Shown: positions 43,399-53,366, numbered from the stretch's first letter. The stretch is 64,000 nt of DNA from Labrys sp. KNU-23 (GCF_008330945.1 NZ_CP043489.1:1550001-1614000); one strand, 5' to 3'. Numbers and translations are program-made. Notes: a model not told the origin generated them from the letters alone.

Positions 43399-44433
43399 TC
43401 AGCCGCTTTGTTCGACCGCCGCCTTGACCTGGCCGTAGATGTCGAGATCGGCCTCGAGCAGCACCTCCGTCTCCGGCAACCTGCGCAGCCGTTCCGCCAA
43501 GGCCTGGACCGGCGGCAGCAGGGGCGCGATCTGCACCGCCCCCTGCGGCATGCGCATGATCTGTTCGAGATCCTCGGCGAAGGCATGCGGCCGTTCGCGG
43601 ATGCCGACGACCCCGGCCGTGGCGAGATTGGCGAGCGCCGTCGCCACGGCGCCGCGCGGCAACAGGGCGTCGAAGCTCTCGGCCGCCAGCTGGCGGGCGA
43701 GCGGATTGGACAGGATTGAAATCACCGGCCCGGGCATCTCGGCGAAGGCCTTGGTCAGTCCGTCCTCGTCCGTCTCCAGGGTGGCAACGAAATCGATGGC
43801 AGGCTTGAAGACGGAGAGATCACGCTGCCCCAGCAGGGCATCACCATATTTGGGCACCAGCTTGAGGGCCATCAGCCGCTCGGCCAGTTCGTAATAGGGA
43901 TCGTGCAGCAGGACCACCCAGGTGAAGCGTTCATAGATCAGCGCATCATATTGCCGGAGGGTGAGCCGCCCGCTCACATAGAGCGAGTGCGCATGCTGCA
44001 GATGGAAGATCTGGGTCGCCGTCTCGGCCCCGAGCCGCTCGATGCCCCGGTGGAAATAGTTGAAATGCTGCTTGAGCGCGGCATCGAGCCCCCAGAGCGG
44101 AAACAGATGGGTCTCCAGCCTGAACAGGCGATTGGGCAGGCCCTCGTCGTCGAGATTGCGGCGATAGATCAGGATGCCGCTTTCCTCGTCCACCACCTCG
44201 ACATAGCGCAGGGCGCCGAGGCCGGGGACATTGGCATCGTTGAGCAGGAAACCGCACAGGCCGTTGAGATGCCTCCCCGCCGTCACCAGGGCCGGGCGCG
44301 GCTCACTGCAGCGGATGCGGGCCGTCACCTGGCCGGCGACGAGGACATGCAGGATCGGTGTCTTTTCGTAATCGTCCGGAACGACATAGCCGGTGATCTC
44401 GCCGCCCTCGTCCGATTCGATGTTGAACAGCAT
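43399..44433 (-). CDS. Conserved protein of unknown function in the polysaccharide region
   Basis: 344 residues, no signal peptide or membrane segment. The N-terminal part (MLFNIESDEGGEITGYVVPD, then LVTAGRHLNGLCGFLLNDAN) looks beta-rich; the middle holds RNLDDEGLPNRLFRLETHLF and a run of His/Tyr-rich helix (FNYFHRGIERLGAETATQIF, LQHAHSLYVSGRLTLRQYDA); the last 130 residues are helical. Proteins with an N-terminal ETGYV/RH...CGF pattern occur, from memory, in exopolysaccharide regions of Hyphomicrobiales without assigned activity. It begins 44 bp after rfbA ends and is probably cotranscribed with the rfb genes. Confidence 0.7.
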   Translation of the reverse strand: MLFNIESDEGGEITGYVVPDDYEKTPILHVLVAGQVTARIRCSEPRPALVTAGRHLNGLCGFLLNDANVPGLGALRYVEVVDEESGILIYRRNLDDEGLPNRLFRLETHLFPLWGLDAALKQHFNYFHRGIERLGAETATQIFHLQHAHSLYVSGRLTLRQYDALIYERFTWVVLLHDPYYELAERLMALKLVPKYGDALLGQRDLSVFKPAIDFVATLETDEDGLTKAFAEMPGPVISILSNPLARQLAAESFDALLPRGAVATALANLATAGVVGIRERPHAFAEDLEQIMRMPQGAVQIAPLLPPVQALAERLRRLPETEVLLEADLDIYGQVKAAVEQSG

Positions 44434-44477
44434 GACCTCGGCTGCTTCCTAAGCTGGTTTTCCTGGCCGCATGGGTT

Positions 44478-45359
44478 TCACCACAGCAGCGAGGCCTCCT
44501 CGAGCACGCGCAGCAGATATTTGCCGTAGCTGCTGTTCTCGACCTTCTTCGCGAGGTGGCGCAGTTGATCGGCGTCGATCCAGCCGCTGGAGAAGGCGAT
44601 CTCCTCCGGACAGGCCAGCCGCACGCCTTGCCGGTGCTCGAGCACGCGCACGAATTCGGCGGCCTGCAGCAGGCTGTCGGGCGTGCCGGTATCGAGCCAG
44701 GCATAGCCCCGCCGCATGCGCTCCACATGCAGGCTACCCCGCTCCATGTAGATGCGGTTGACGTCGGTGATCTCATACTCGCCGCGCGCCGAGGGCTTGA
44801 TCGTCCGGGCGATGTCGACCACCTCGGCATCGTAGAAATACAGCCCTGTCACCGCCCAGTTGGATTTGGGCTGCCTGGGCTTCTCCTCGATCGAGGTCGC
44901 CACCGCATTGGCATCGAAGCCGACCACGCCATAGCGTTCGGGATCGGTGACGTGATAGGCGAACACCGTCGCTCCCTCACGGCGGGAGACGGCCGAGCGC
45001 ATCAGGCCGGGCAGGCCGGCGCCATAGAACAGATTATCGCCCAGGATCAGCGCCGAAGGCTCGCCGGCCACGAAATCGGCCCCGATCACGAAGGCCTGGG
45101 CCAGACCGTCGGGGCGCGGCTGCTCGGCATAGCTCAGCTTCAGGCCCCATTGCGTGCCGTCGCCGAGCATCTTGCGGAACAACGGCAGGTCATGCGGGGT
45201 GGAGATCAGCAGGATTTCGCGAATACCCGCCTGCATGAAGGTGCTCAGCGGATAATAGATCATCGGCTTGTCGTAGATCGGCAGCAGCTGCTTGGAGGTG
45301 ATGCTGGTCATCGGATAGAGCCGGGTGCCACTGCCGCCGGCCAGTATGATACCGCGCAT
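44478..45359 (-). CDS. rfbA: Glucose-1-phosphate thymidylyltransferase
   Basis: 293 residues from ATG 45359 ([14 protein letters not shown]); a TTG two codons upstream is possible. The enzyme joins dTTP and glucose-1-phosphate to form dTDP-glucose, first step of dTDP-L-rhamnose synthesis. The nucleotide-binding [20 protein letters not shown] and [20 protein letters not shown] are canonical, as are [14 protein letters not shown] and [20 protein letters not shown]. Length is standard. It is the fourth of the four dTDP-rhamnose genes in order rfbC-B-D-A, with a 54-bp gap after rfbD. Confidence 0.96.
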   Translation of the reverse strand: MRGIILAGGSGTRLYPMTSITSKQLLPIYDKPMIYYPLSTFMQAGIREILLISTPHDLPLFRKMLGDGTQWGLKLSYAEQPRPDGLAQAFVIGADFVAGEPSALILGDNLFYGAGLPGLMRSAVSRREGATVFAYHVTDPERYGVVGFDANAVATSIEEKPRQPKSNWAVTGLYFYDAEVVDIARTIKPSARGEYEITDVNRIYMERGSLHVERMRRGYAWLDTGTPDSLLQAAEFVRVLEHRQGVRLACPEEIAFSSGWIDADQLRHLAKKVENSSYGKYLLRVLEEASLLW

Positions 45360-45413
45360 TCTCAATAACTTCCTTGATCAAAAACACCACGGGCGGCCAA
45401 TTGCGAAGGCCTG

Positions 45414-46349
45414 TTAAGACGAAGCGAGAGGTGAAACGAGAGAGGATGAGCCAACTCCGGCACGCCCCGCCTGCAGGCGGGATACGCAGTCGCCGACCGA
45501 GGCACGCCAATCGGGCAAGGCAATACCGTAGCGCTCCCGCAGCCTGGCGGTGTCCAGCCTGGAATCGGCGGGACGGCGGGCCGGCGTGGGATAGTCCTTG
45601 GTGCTGATCCGCCTGACACGGGCCGAGGGGCCACCTGCCGAGGCCGACGCCGCAAACACCGCCTCGGCGAGGTCGGCCCAGCTCGCTTCGCCACTGCCAG
45701 CGACATGGAACACGCCGAACAGAGGCGAGTCTGCCGCCTTCTCTTCGATGACATGCCGGGCGATCTGCAGCAGCGTCCCGGCAAGATCGAGGGCATAGGT
45801 CGGGCAGCCGAACTGATCGGAGACGACACTAACCTCGTCGCGCTCGCCGGCGAGCCGCAGCATGGTCTTCACGAAATTCTGGCCATGGGGCGAATAGACC
45901 CATGAGGTGCGGCAGACCACATGGCGGGGAGCGGCAGCGGCAACGCGCACTTCGCCCTCATGCTTGGACGTACCATAGGCGCCGAGCGGACAGACCCGCT
46001 CCTCTTCGCGATAGGGATGCTGCGCGGCACCATCGAAGACATAGTCGGTCGAGACATGCACGATGGGTACGCCGAGCCGGTGGGCGGCCTCCGCGACGAG
46101 TCCCGCGCCGACGGCATTGACCGCATGGGCCTTCTCCGGTTCGCTCTCGGCCCGGTCGACCGCCGTATAGGCGGCCGCATTGATGATCGCATCCGCCCCC
46201 GACGCCAGGAGCGCCGCCGGAATGCTGGCCGGCACGGCCAGATCCAGTTCAGGCCGGCCAAGACAGACGATATCCACGCCCAAGGAAACGCCGACGGCGC
46301 GCAGGGAGTGGGCGAGTTGCCCATCCCTGCCCGTCACCACAATACGCAT
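45414..46349 (-). CDS. rfbD: dTDP-4-dehydrorhamnose reductase
   Basis: 311 residues of the extended SDR class; reduces dTDP-4-keto-L-rhamnose to dTDP-L-rhamnose with NAD(P)H. The cofactor motif RIVVTGRDGQLAHSLRA is at the start, followed by AIINAAAYTAVDRAESEPEK and the family-typical STDYVFDGAAQHPYREEERV, with the catalytic Tyr and Lys in YGTSKHEGEV. The last residues after about 295 (GVGSSSLVSPLASS) look like an unconserved tail. Third gene of the rhamnose unit, 33 bp after rfbB. Confidence 0.94.
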   Translation of the reverse strand: MRIVVTGRDGQLAHSLRAVGVSLGVDIVCLGRPELDLAVPASIPAALLASGADAIINAAAYTAVDRAESEPEKAHAVNAVGAGLVAEAAHRLGVPIVHVSTDYVFDGAAQHPYREEERVCPLGAYGTSKHEGEVRVAAAAPRHVVCRTSWVYSPHGQNFVKTMLRLAGERDEVSVVSDQFGCPTYALDLAGTLLQIARHVIEEKAADSPLFGVFHVAGSGEASWADLAEAVFAASASAGGPSARVRRISTKDYPTPARRPADSRLDTARLRERYGIALPDWRASVGDCVSRLQAGRAGVGSSSLVSPLASS

Positions 46350-46382
46350 CGCGAAACCTCCTGGATCCGGACAGCCGCAGGC

Positions 46383-47438
46383 TCAGGCGCTGACGAGCCC
46401 CAGCCGTTCGCCGGCATAGACCCCCGAGCGGATCGGGCGCCACCACCAATCATTGTCGAGATACCACTGCACCGTACGGCGAATGCCGGATTCGAAGGTC
46501 TCGCGGGCTCGCCAGCCCAGATCCGCCTCGAGCTTGCCGGCATCGATGGCGTAGCGCTGGTCATGGCCCGGGCGGTCGGGCACGAAGGCGATCAGGTCCC
46601 GCCGCGGCCGCGAGCCGCCGACAAGCCCGTCCAGAACGTCGCAAATGGTTTCGACGACCCCCAGATTGCTGCGCTCGCTGCGTCCGCCGACATTATAGGT
46701 CTCCCCGGGGCGGCCCGTCCGTACGATCGTCCACAAAGCGCGGGCGTGATCCTCCACGAAAAGCCAGTCACGCACATTGCTGCCATCGCCATAGACCGGC
46801 AGGGTGCGCCCCTCCAATGCATTCAGGATGACCAGCGGAATAAGCTTTTCGGGAAAATGATACGGACCGTAATTGTTCGAGCAGTTGGAGATCAGCACCG
46901 GTAGGCCATAGGTGCGCATCCAGGCCCGGGCAAGGTGGTCGGACGCCGCCTTGCTGGCCGAATAAGGCGAGCTCGGATCATAGCGCGTGGTCTCGGTGAA
47001 GAGGCCGTCGCTGCCGAGCGAGCCATAGACCTCGTCGGTGGAGACATGCAGGAAGCGGAACGCGTCGCGCTCGCGGCCCGAAAGCGTGCGCCAATAGGCA
47101 CGAGCGGCTTCCAGCAGGGTATAGGTCCCCACGATATTGGTCTGGATGAAGTCATCGGCTCCGGCAATCGAGCGATCGACATGACTCTCGGCGGCCAGAT
47201 GCATCACCGCGTTTGGGCGGAAAGACGCCATGACGGCATCCAGCTTCAGCCTGTCGGTGATATCGCCACGCACGAAACGATAGTTTCGCGAGCCGGATAT
47301 CGAACGCAGCGAATGAGGATTGCCCGCATAAGTGAGCTTGTCGAAGTTGAGCACCTCGACATCCCCCTCGTCCGCCAGCAGGCGCACCACGGCCGAACCG
47401 ATGAAGCCTGCACCGCCTGTCACCAGAACACGCATCAT
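46383..47438 (-). CDS. rfbB: dTDP-glucose 4,6-dehydratase
   Basis: 351 residues of the extended SDR class; converts dTDP-glucose to dTDP-4-keto-6-deoxyglucose. Motifs: [40 protein letters not shown], the active-site [32 protein letters not shown] with the Tyr-Lys pair, and [20 protein letters not shown], all diagnostic. ATG 47438 (MMRVLVTGG) overlaps the rfbC stop by four bases, so translation is coupled; an upstream in-frame start at 47576 would run through rfbC and is rejected. Confidence 0.96.
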   Translation of the reverse strand: MMRVLVTGGAGFIGSAVVRLLADEGDVEVLNFDKLTYAGNPHSLRSISGSRNYRFVRGDITDRLKLDAVMASFRPNAVMHLAAESHVDRSIAGADDFIQTNIVGTYTLLEAARAYWRTLSGRERDAFRFLHVSTDEVYGSLGSDGLFTETTRYDPSSPYSASKAASDHLARAWMRTYGLPVLISNCSNNYGPYHFPEKLIPLVILNALEGRTLPVYGDGSNVRDWLFVEDHARALWTIVRTGRPGETYNVGGRSERSNLGVVETICDVLDGLVGGSRPRRDLIAFVPDRPGHDQRYAIDAGKLEADLGWRARETFESGIRRTVQWYLDNDWWWRPIRSGVYAGERLGLVSA

Positions 47439-48016
47439 GCGACGCCTTCCCGTTCGTGATCGTAGGAAAAACAATCCGCCAAGTCCCTCAGGGCCGGCAG
47501 CTCGAGGTCCTTTGCCGAAAGGACCGGCCCCTCCGCCGGCACAGGCCAATCGATGGCGATTGCCGGATCGTTCCACAGGACGCCGCCATCATCGGCGGGA
47601 CTGTAGTAATTGGTCACCTTGTAGGCGACCAGCGTATCCGGCTCCAGCGTGCAATAGCCATGCGCGAAGCCGACCGGCACCCAGAGCTGGTCGCCGTCAA
47701 CGCCATCGAGACGCGCCGAGACATGCTTGCCATAGCTCGGTGAACCCTTGCGGATATCGACGGCGACATCGAGTATCGCGCCGCGAATGACCCGGACGAG
47801 CTTGCCCTGCGCCATCGGCGGACGCTGGAAATGCAAACCCCTCAGCGTGCCGACGGCACCCGATAGGGCCTCGTTGTCCTGGACGAACTCGACATCAGCC
47901 ACCTGCTGACGAAATGCGCGCGCATTGAAAACTTCCGAGAAATAACCACGCGCATCGCCGAAACGCCTCGGGCGAACCCGCACCACTTCGGGAATGGACA
48001 AACGCTCGACGATCAT
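47435..48016 (-). CDS. rfbC: dTDP-4-dehydrorhamnose 3,5-epimerase
   Basis: 193 residues, a cupin-like double epimerase acting on dTDP-4-keto-6-deoxyglucose. The core [20 protein letters not shown] contains the catalytic His, followed by [40 protein letters not shown] and the conserved [10 protein letters not shown]. First gene of the leftward rhamnose unit. Upstream of its ATG the base composition falls abruptly into an A+T-rich tract that must hold its promoter; a TTGACA on the minus strand (48074-48069) is a candidate -35, with only a weak -10. Confidence 0.95.
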   Translation of the reverse strand: MIVERLSIPEVVRVRPRRFGDARGYFSEVFNARAFRQQVADVEFVQDNEALSGAVGTLRGLHFQRPPMAQGKLVRVIRGAILDVAVDIRKGSPSYGKHVSARLDGVDGDQLWVPVGFAHGYCTLEPDTLVAYKVTNYYSPADDGGVLWNDPAIAIDWPVPAEGPVLSAKDLELPALRDLADCFSYDHEREGVA

Positions 48017-48024
48017 CAGACTGG

Positions 48025-48470
48025 CACTCGTCAGAATTTATAATGATCTATTTTAACTTCATTACATGTGTCAAGTTTATATTTCTCGTTAATGTGAAAA
48101 ATAAAGTATAATATAATTACATTATCGAACGGAATTGTATTAAATGCAACCATAAATAAGACGGAATATTTCATAAAGTATACATAAATATATATGACTT
48201 CGAGTATTTAAATATAAACTTATTTTTATTTCTTTAGCAAATCAATTTATTAAACTATAAACTCAAAATCAATTAATTTATATTTCAATATAGTTATAAA
48301 TTAGATAATTTATATATAAATCGTTATACGATTTTTACAAAAAATCTTTAAACCATATAAAAATATTACTAACTTTTTCGAAATCATGAAAAATAATCGT
48401 GTTAATCAAATAAATCTTTAGGTAAATTTGATATAATTCTAATATATTAGACCCTTTAGCCATGGTTGCT
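48025..48470. other. Extremely A+T-rich tract upstream of rfbC
   Basis: Hand counts of single 60-base rows give 7/60 (48241-48300), 9/60 (48301-48360) and 16/60 (48121-48180) G+C, in a window otherwise strongly G+C-rich. There is no open frame worth calling on either strand. A short inverted repeat AGCCATG/CATGGCT (48458-48493) marks the right-hand border, after which composition recovers. The remaining stretch to 48724 (end of xerD) has no recognised feature apart from a GGCCG/CGGCC hairpin near 48590. Possible roles: promoter and silencer-binding region for rfbC, or the edge of an acquired segment. Confidence 0.8.
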
Positions 48471-48724
48471 TAAGTTGCCGCCGGCGCATGGCTCTTTGAT
48501 CCATCGGATTTCCGATAAACTTCGCCAATTAATCAAGTATATTGAGGAAATGAGTCGTTCAATTTCCGTTACTGATTCAAAGCCTTAGGCCGCGCCTCGG
48601 CCGAAACAGCTCCTGATCGGCAATGAGCAATGGAACGCCGGACTCGATCGCGCCGTCACCGGCCAACGCGGCGCCCCAGCGAAATAGCCCTGCCGATGAG
48701 ACTGCGCGGCCTGCCGCGGCGGCC

Positions 48725-49663
48725 TCAATCCGCCAGCGGATGCAGGTCTCGCACCATCGATTTCACACGCTCGTCCAGCACATGGGTATAGATCTGCGTG
48801 GTGGCGATGTCGGCATGGCCGAGCATCATCTGCACGGAGCGCAGATCAGCACCGTTCTGCAGGAGGTGGCTGGCGAAGGCATGGCGCAATACGTGCGGGC
48901 TGATACGGTCGGCGCGAATGCCGGCGCTCACCGCCAACTGCTTCAGTTCCCGCGCGAAATGCTGGCGGGTGAGGTGGCCACTCTCGCCGAAGGATGGAAA
49001 CAGCCAGGGCGAGGCCCCGTTCCTGCCCGCCTGTGCGAGCAGGCCGAGATAGGCCTGCATGGCCCGCCGGGCGGCCTCGGTGAGCGGTACCAGCCTCTCC
49101 TTGGCGCCCTTGCCCACCACGCTCAGCATGTCGAGCCCGGGCCGGGCCGCGGTGCGCTTGAGACTGACCAGTTCCGACACACGCAGCCCCGAAGCATAGA
49201 GGGTCTCGAGCAAGGCACTCATGCGCGCCGCCCTCAGGCGCTCCGTGAGCGGACGGGCGGCATCCTCGATGCCCTCGGCCGCCGCTGCCAGCAAGCGGTC
49301 GACCTCCGCCTCATCCAGCACCTTGGGCAGGCTGCGCCCGCGCTTTGGCCCATCGAGCACGCCGGTCGGATCGTCGGTACGAAAACCTTCGGCATAGAGG
49401 AATTTGTGCAATTGCCGGATCGCCGACAAATGGCGTGCCAGGGTTGTCGCCTTGAAGCCGAGATCCGTCAGGGCGGCAAGATGGGCCCGCGCCTCATCGG
49501 CGCCGGCGGTGGCGATCGCCCCGCCCCGGCCTCGCAGGAAATCGCTGTAGTCGGTGAGATCGCGCCGATAGGCCTGCAGCGTGTTGTCGGCGCCGCCGCG
49601 TTCGGCGGACACCATGTCGAGGAAGGCATTGATCAGGCGGCTGTCGCTGGCGGGCTTGGGCAT
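48725..49663 (-). CDS. xerD: Tyrosine recombinase XerD
   Basis: 312 residues. With XerC it resolves chromosome dimers at dif during division. The N-terminal SAM-like domain (NTLQAYRRDLTDYSDFLRGR) precedes the catalytic domain, which shows the full set: Arg in YASGLRVSELVSLK, Lys in VVGKGAKERLVPL, HxxR in SPHVLRHAFASHLLQNG, His in LGHADIATTQ and the nucleophile Tyr in IYTHVLDERV. The setting near aroK-aroB is that of the housekeeping XerD in Hyphomicrobiales, not of a phage integrase. Confidence 0.93.
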   Translation of the reverse strand: MPKPASDSRLINAFLDMVSAERGGADNTLQAYRRDLTDYSDFLRGRGGAIATAGADEARAHLAALTDLGFKATTLARHLSAIRQLHKFLYAEGFRTDDPTGVLDGPKRGRSLPKVLDEAEVDRLLAAAAEGIEDAARPLTERLRAARMSALLETLYASGLRVSELVSLKRTAARPGLDMLSVVGKGAKERLVPLTEAARRAMQAYLGLLAQAGRNGASPWLFPSFGESGHLTRQHFARELKQLAVSAGIRADRISPHVLRHAFASHLLQNGADLRSVQMMLGHADIATTQIYTHVLDERVKSMVRDLHPLAD

Positions 49664-49722
49664 GGCGCCAGCCTAAGCCCGCCGAGGTTAACAGCCGGAA
49701 AACCATGCCGGATATCGGCGCC

Positions 49723-50418
49723 TCAATAGCCCAATGCCGCGCGCAGTTCTGCCTTGGCCGGCGCGAACTCGGCCTTGAAGTCATCCTGGCGCACGATGGT
49801 GACGGCGATCACCGAGCCGGAGATGCGCCCCATCTCGATGTCCGAGGGGTAATGGATGCCCGCAACCAGGCGGCTATGGCCGTAGTCCCAGGCCCGCGCC
49901 ATGATCTCGGCACGCTTTTCGGGAATCATGTCGGCCAGGACGATGCCCATCAGCGTGCCGAGCGTGGTATGGCCCGAGGGATAGGCGCCCGAGCTCGACA
50001 ACTTCACCACCGGCTTGACGATGTCGCTCACCATGTGCGGGCGGGGCCGGTTGAGGGTTTTCTTGGCCGGATCGACAACGGCGGCTTCGGTCTCGACCAC
50101 GCGATCGAAGAAAGCGGCGAATTTCGGCAATTTGGTCTTGTCGAATTTGGGGCCGAACAACTCGCCGGCGAAGCGCCAGACGGTCTCCTCGTCGTCGGCC
50201 TTGGCGTGGGCGACCATCTCCGGCGTGCGTTCGACCTGAAGAGTGAGGATCTCGGCGAGCTCGGCCTTGGTCTTGTCCGAATCCCTGGCCGGCGGCGGCG
50301 GCAGAATGGTGACGAGATCGATGGTCTTGGCATCGGTGAAGGGCTTGGCGTCCTCGGCGTTCGCGGGGGCAAAAGCGGCCAGCGCCAGCATGGCGGCAGC
50401 GGCGAGAATCGTGCGCAT
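49723..50418 (-). CDS. Class A nonspecific acid phosphatase (PAP2 superfamily)
   Basis: 231 residues, periplasmic: signal peptide MRTILAAAAMLALAAFAPAN with cleavage near ANA-ED. The three phosphatase motifs are present: Lys-x6-Arg-Pro in KKTLNRPRP, PSGH in GAYPSGHTTLGTLMG, and SRxxxxxHxxxD in HSRLVAGIHYPSDIEMGR. It would remove phosphate from a broad range of organic phosphomonoesters. An AGGAG ribosome-binding site is spaced correctly before ATG 50418. It stands between xerD and a FUSC-family gene, all leftward, with short gaps. Confidence 0.92.
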   Translation of the reverse strand: MRTILAAAAMLALAAFAPANAEDAKPFTDAKTIDLVTILPPPPARDSDKTKAELAEILTLQVERTPEMVAHAKADDEETVWRFAGELFGPKFDKTKLPKFAAFFDRVVETEAAVVDPAKKTLNRPRPHMVSDIVKPVVKLSSSGAYPSGHTTLGTLMGIVLADMIPEKRAEIMARAWDYGHSRLVAGIHYPSDIEMGRISGSVIAVTIVRQDDFKAEFAPAKAELRAALGY

Positions 50419-50495
50419 GGGGCACTCCTGTACATGGGGGCCGCGCCCGCATGACAGTAGCCGATGACAACGGCATGACGCCGCCTTTCCCGGCC

Positions 50496-52553
50496 TCAGA
50501 AATAGAGCGGATGATCTTCCAGGGCCAGGGCGATCACCCGGAGCGAGGCCGCCGCCTGCAGATGGGCGTTCGGGCTGGTCTCCTTGACGATGACGGCCGC
50601 CAGTTCCCGCAATGCCAGGATCATGTCGCGCAGCAGCTTGGCGTGCGGGATGCGGATGGCCAGGAGACCGGCGAGGCGCACCAGCATCTCCGAGACGGCG
50701 GCGGCATGGTCGGGCTCGATCTGGCCCTCACGCAGGAAGCGGCGCAGACGCAGGATCTCCAGCCCCATGGTCACGGCGGCGAGACTCCCGTCCAGCACAT
50801 ATTGGCCCTTGCTTCCCACGCGCTCCAGCGGCGCCATCAGCTGGTTGATGCGGTCATAGGCCAGACTCTCGAAGGCCGAGGGCTTGGGCAGGCGCTCATG
50901 CAGGCAAAGCCGGGTGAGATCGGCCCGGAACGCCTCCACCACCCGCTCGACCACGCTATGCGCGCGCCGGGGCAGCACCACCGCGAACACGGCAAGGCTG
51001 AGCAATCCGCCGCCGAGCACCGCGATTGCCGCATTGAGGAAGAGCCAGGGTTCGGCCACCATCGGCTGGCGCGGATTGAGAAAGAGCAGGAAATTGATGG
51101 CGAAGGCCGTGGCGATCGGCGTGAAGCGCGGATTGGCCATGGCCAGCGCCGCCGGCAGCAGCACCAGCCCCGTCAGCGCCAGCAGCCAGGGGAGCCCCGG
51201 CAGATGCGGCAGCATGAGCTGGCCGACCAGGAAGGCTGCCGGCACCGAAAAGGCCGTACCCTTGAGAAAATCCCAGGCCGAACGCAGCGGATTGGGCATG
51301 GTGGCGAACAGGCTCGACATCACCGCCACCATCACCGCCGCACCGGCGAGATCGGCCCAGCGCGTGGCGATCCAATAGACCGTGACGATGGTGGTGGCGA
51401 TCGCCGCCCTGACCGCGTTGACGACCGCCACCTCGGTGTCGCGATCGATGGTGAGGGCCGGCAGCTTCCACTGGCCGGGTGGATCGGGCGCACGCAGTCG
51501 CAGGGCGGCCAAGCCCTCCAGCACCTGGCGGGTGGCGCCGAGGAACTCGATCAGCAGGGTGATGCGTGCCGCCGCGGCGGCCCGGTCCTCGTGCGGCTGC
51601 AGCGGCGCGCCGCGCATCGCCTCGGCCTCGCGGCAGAATTCCTCGATCTGCCGCACCCAGGGGCGGACATCCTGGGTCAGCCAATCGCCCTGGGCGATGC
51701 CGTCCAGCATGCTCTTGATGCGGTTGAGCAGCGGGCGCCAGCTCGAGTCGGACGCGCTGGCATGGGCGAGCAGCGTATGCACGGCCGAAATGGCCGAGAG
51801 CATGTGGCCGATGGTGTGTCGCGCCATGCGGCCATGCGTCACCAGGCTCGGCGCTTCCAGGCGGGCATAGGCCCGCATGCCCGCCAGCGCCTCGATGTCG
51901 ACGATCAGGCGCTGGTAGCGGGTGTCGAGCTCGGCCTTGGCAGTGCCGCCGATGGCGCCCGCACCATAGAGCGCGATCTCCCTCAGGCTTGCTCCCGCCC
52001 GTTCGACCAACAGGTCGCGGGCAAGCTGTGGCAGCAGCAGGCGGCTGGCCAGGCCGGCGCAGACGATGCCGAGCATGATCTCGATGCAGCGGGCTGCAGC
52101 CAGTTCACCGACGAGATGGGCATTGTCGAAGGCCGGCAGGCCGATGATGGCGGCCGTATAGCCGGCCAGCACCGCGCCATAGGCCTCGGGATTGCGCAGC
52201 ATCGAAGCCACGAAGGTGCACAGGCCGATCCAGGCAGCCAGCAGGGCCAGGAAGAGGAGATGGTCGCTGCCCGTAAGCTTGACCATCGCCACCGAGGCAA
52301 GCGCGCCGATCAGCGTGCCGGCCAACCGGAACAGGCCCTTGGCGAGCACCATGCCGGCGACGGGCTGGCTGACGATATAGACCGTCATCATCGCCCATTG
52401 CGGCTGTTCCAGCCCGAGCGCATAGGCGATCGCCAGGGCGACGAGCCCGATGGCGGTGGTCCGGAAGGCAAAGATCCAGTCGGCCCGCGGTGGCATGGCC
52501 AGATGCGGCAGGCGGAACGACAGGCGTGCGGGAAGCAAGGTCGGGCGAGACAT
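50496..52553 (-). CDS. FUSC-family membrane protein (aromatic-acid exporter-like)
   Basis: About 685 residues from ATG 52553 (MSRPTLLPARL); in-frame starts up to 52640 are possible. Two sets of membrane helices flank soluble regions, as in FUSC/AaeB proteins: an N-terminal block (TTAIGLVALAIAYALGLEQP, QWAMMTVYIVSQPVAGMVLA, FRLAGTLIGALASVAMV) and a second near residues 345-480 (AGAAVMVAVMSSLFATMPNP, FSVPAAFLVGQLMLPHLPGL), then a C-terminal cytoplasmic part. Characterised relatives export hydroxybenzoate with a membrane-fusion partner. No aaeA-like partner gene is adjacent, so the exporter role is an inference. Confidence 0.86.
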   Translation of the reverse strand: MSRPTLLPARLSFRLPHLAMPPRADWIFAFRTTAIGLVALAIAYALGLEQPQWAMMTVYIVSQPVAGMVLAKGLFRLAGTLIGALASVAMVKLTGSDHLLFLALLAAWIGLCTFVASMLRNPEAYGAVLAGYTAAIIGLPAFDNAHLVGELAAARCIEIMLGIVCAGLASRLLLPQLARDLLVERAGASLREIALYGAGAIGGTAKAELDTRYQRLIVDIEALAGMRAYARLEAPSLVTHGRMARHTIGHMLSAISAVHTLLAHASASDSSWRPLLNRIKSMLDGIAQGDWLTQDVRPWVRQIEEFCREAEAMRGAPLQPHEDRAAAAARITLLIEFLGATRQVLEGLAALRLRAPDPPGQWKLPALTIDRDTEVAVVNAVRAAIATTIVTVYWIATRWADLAGAAVMVAVMSSLFATMPNPLRSAWDFLKGTAFSVPAAFLVGQLMLPHLPGLPWLLALTGLVLLPAALAMANPRFTPIATAFAINFLLFLNPRQPMVAEPWLFLNAAIAVLGGGLLSLAVFAVVLPRRAHSVVERVVEAFRADLTRLCLHERLPKPSAFESLAYDRINQLMAPLERVGSKGQYVLDGSLAAVTMGLEILRLRRFLREGQIEPDHAAAVSEMLVRLAGLLAIRIPHAKLLRDMILALRELAAVIVKETSPNAHLQAAASLRVIALALEDHPLYF

Positions 52554-52688
52554 CACACCGGCCATACAGGGTTTGTCGCTGATTTGGTACCGGATCATGA
52601 CGCGAGATCGTGAAGGGCACCCTGCCGCCGAGGCGGCCATTGCGGGATCGGGAGAATAGGAAACGATCGTTTCCGAACCCTCCGCGCC

Positions 52689-53366
52689 TCACCAGATCCC
52701 CGGCAGCATGCGATAGCGTACGCGCTCGGCGTAATCGGCATAGCCCGGCAGACCGCTCATCAGCGTGTGCTCCTCGATGCGGGAGCGGATCGCGAATGCC
52801 AGGAAGAAAACCGGCATCATGGCAAGGCCCCACCAGGAGCCGATCAACAATGGCGTGCCGATGAAATAGAGCATGACGCCGGCATACATGGGATGGCGGA
52901 TGAAGGCGTAGGGGCCCGTCGAGATCACATGATGGTGACGCTCGGCCTGTACCTTGACCACCGGTGCGGCGAAGGAGTTTTCGCGAAACACCCACATGAT
53001 GAAGAGCGTCGAAGCCAGATAGAGTACGAGCCCGATGCCCTGGAGCAGGACGGGCATGGTGGAGGCATGCAGGCGCCGGTCAAGCCCGATCACCACGAAC
53101 CAGGTCACGGCAACCACCAGGAAAACCAGCATGAACCATTTGTCCGCGCTGGGCTGCTCCGGCGCTTTCAACCGCATGCGTTCGGCCAGCAGGCCGGGAT
53201 CGGTCCTGGCAAGCCACAGGCCGGCGGCGAGGCCGAGCATGAGGGAAACGATCAGGTAACACCAGGCCGAAGCCCAATGCAGCGTGCCGGCGGAGAGGAA
53301 CAGCACCAGGGCCATGATGCCGACGAACACCAGATTTTGCAGGACCAGTTTGGCGATCATGGGCAT
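52689..53366 (-). CDS. Isoprenylcysteine carboxyl methyltransferase-family membrane protein
   Basis: About 225 residues with four or five membrane segments (LVFVGIMALVLFLSAGTLHW, MLVFLVVAVTWFVVIGLDRR, VLLQGIGLVLYLASTLFIMW, LYFIGTPLLIGSWWGLAMMP). The C-terminal half carries the ICMT/PEMT signature VISTGPYAFIRHPMYAGVML and a late RSRIEEHTLMSGLPGYADYA, where SAM binds in characterised relatives. In bacteria the methyl acceptor is usually unknown; lipids are likely. The start is uncertain between ATGs at 53366 and 53360; a TTG at 53375 is also in frame. Confidence 0.87.
   Translation of the reverse strand: MPMIAKLVLQNLVFVGIMALVLFLSAGTLHWASAWCYLIVSLMLGLAAGLWLARTDPGLLAERMRLKAPEQPSADKWFMLVFLVVAVTWFVVIGLDRRLHASTMPVLLQGIGLVLYLASTLFIMWVFRENSFAAPVVKVQAERHHHVISTGPYAFIRHPMYAGVMLYFIGTPLLIGSWWGLAMMPVFFLAFAIRSRIEEHTLMSGLPGYADYAERVRYRMLPGIW

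Noticed and set aside
48725..49663. XerD considered as an integrase marking a genomic island next to the A+T-rich tract
   Set aside because: The protein and its aroK-aroB neighbourhood fit the housekeeping recombinase; no att-like direct repeat or tRNA gene was seen.
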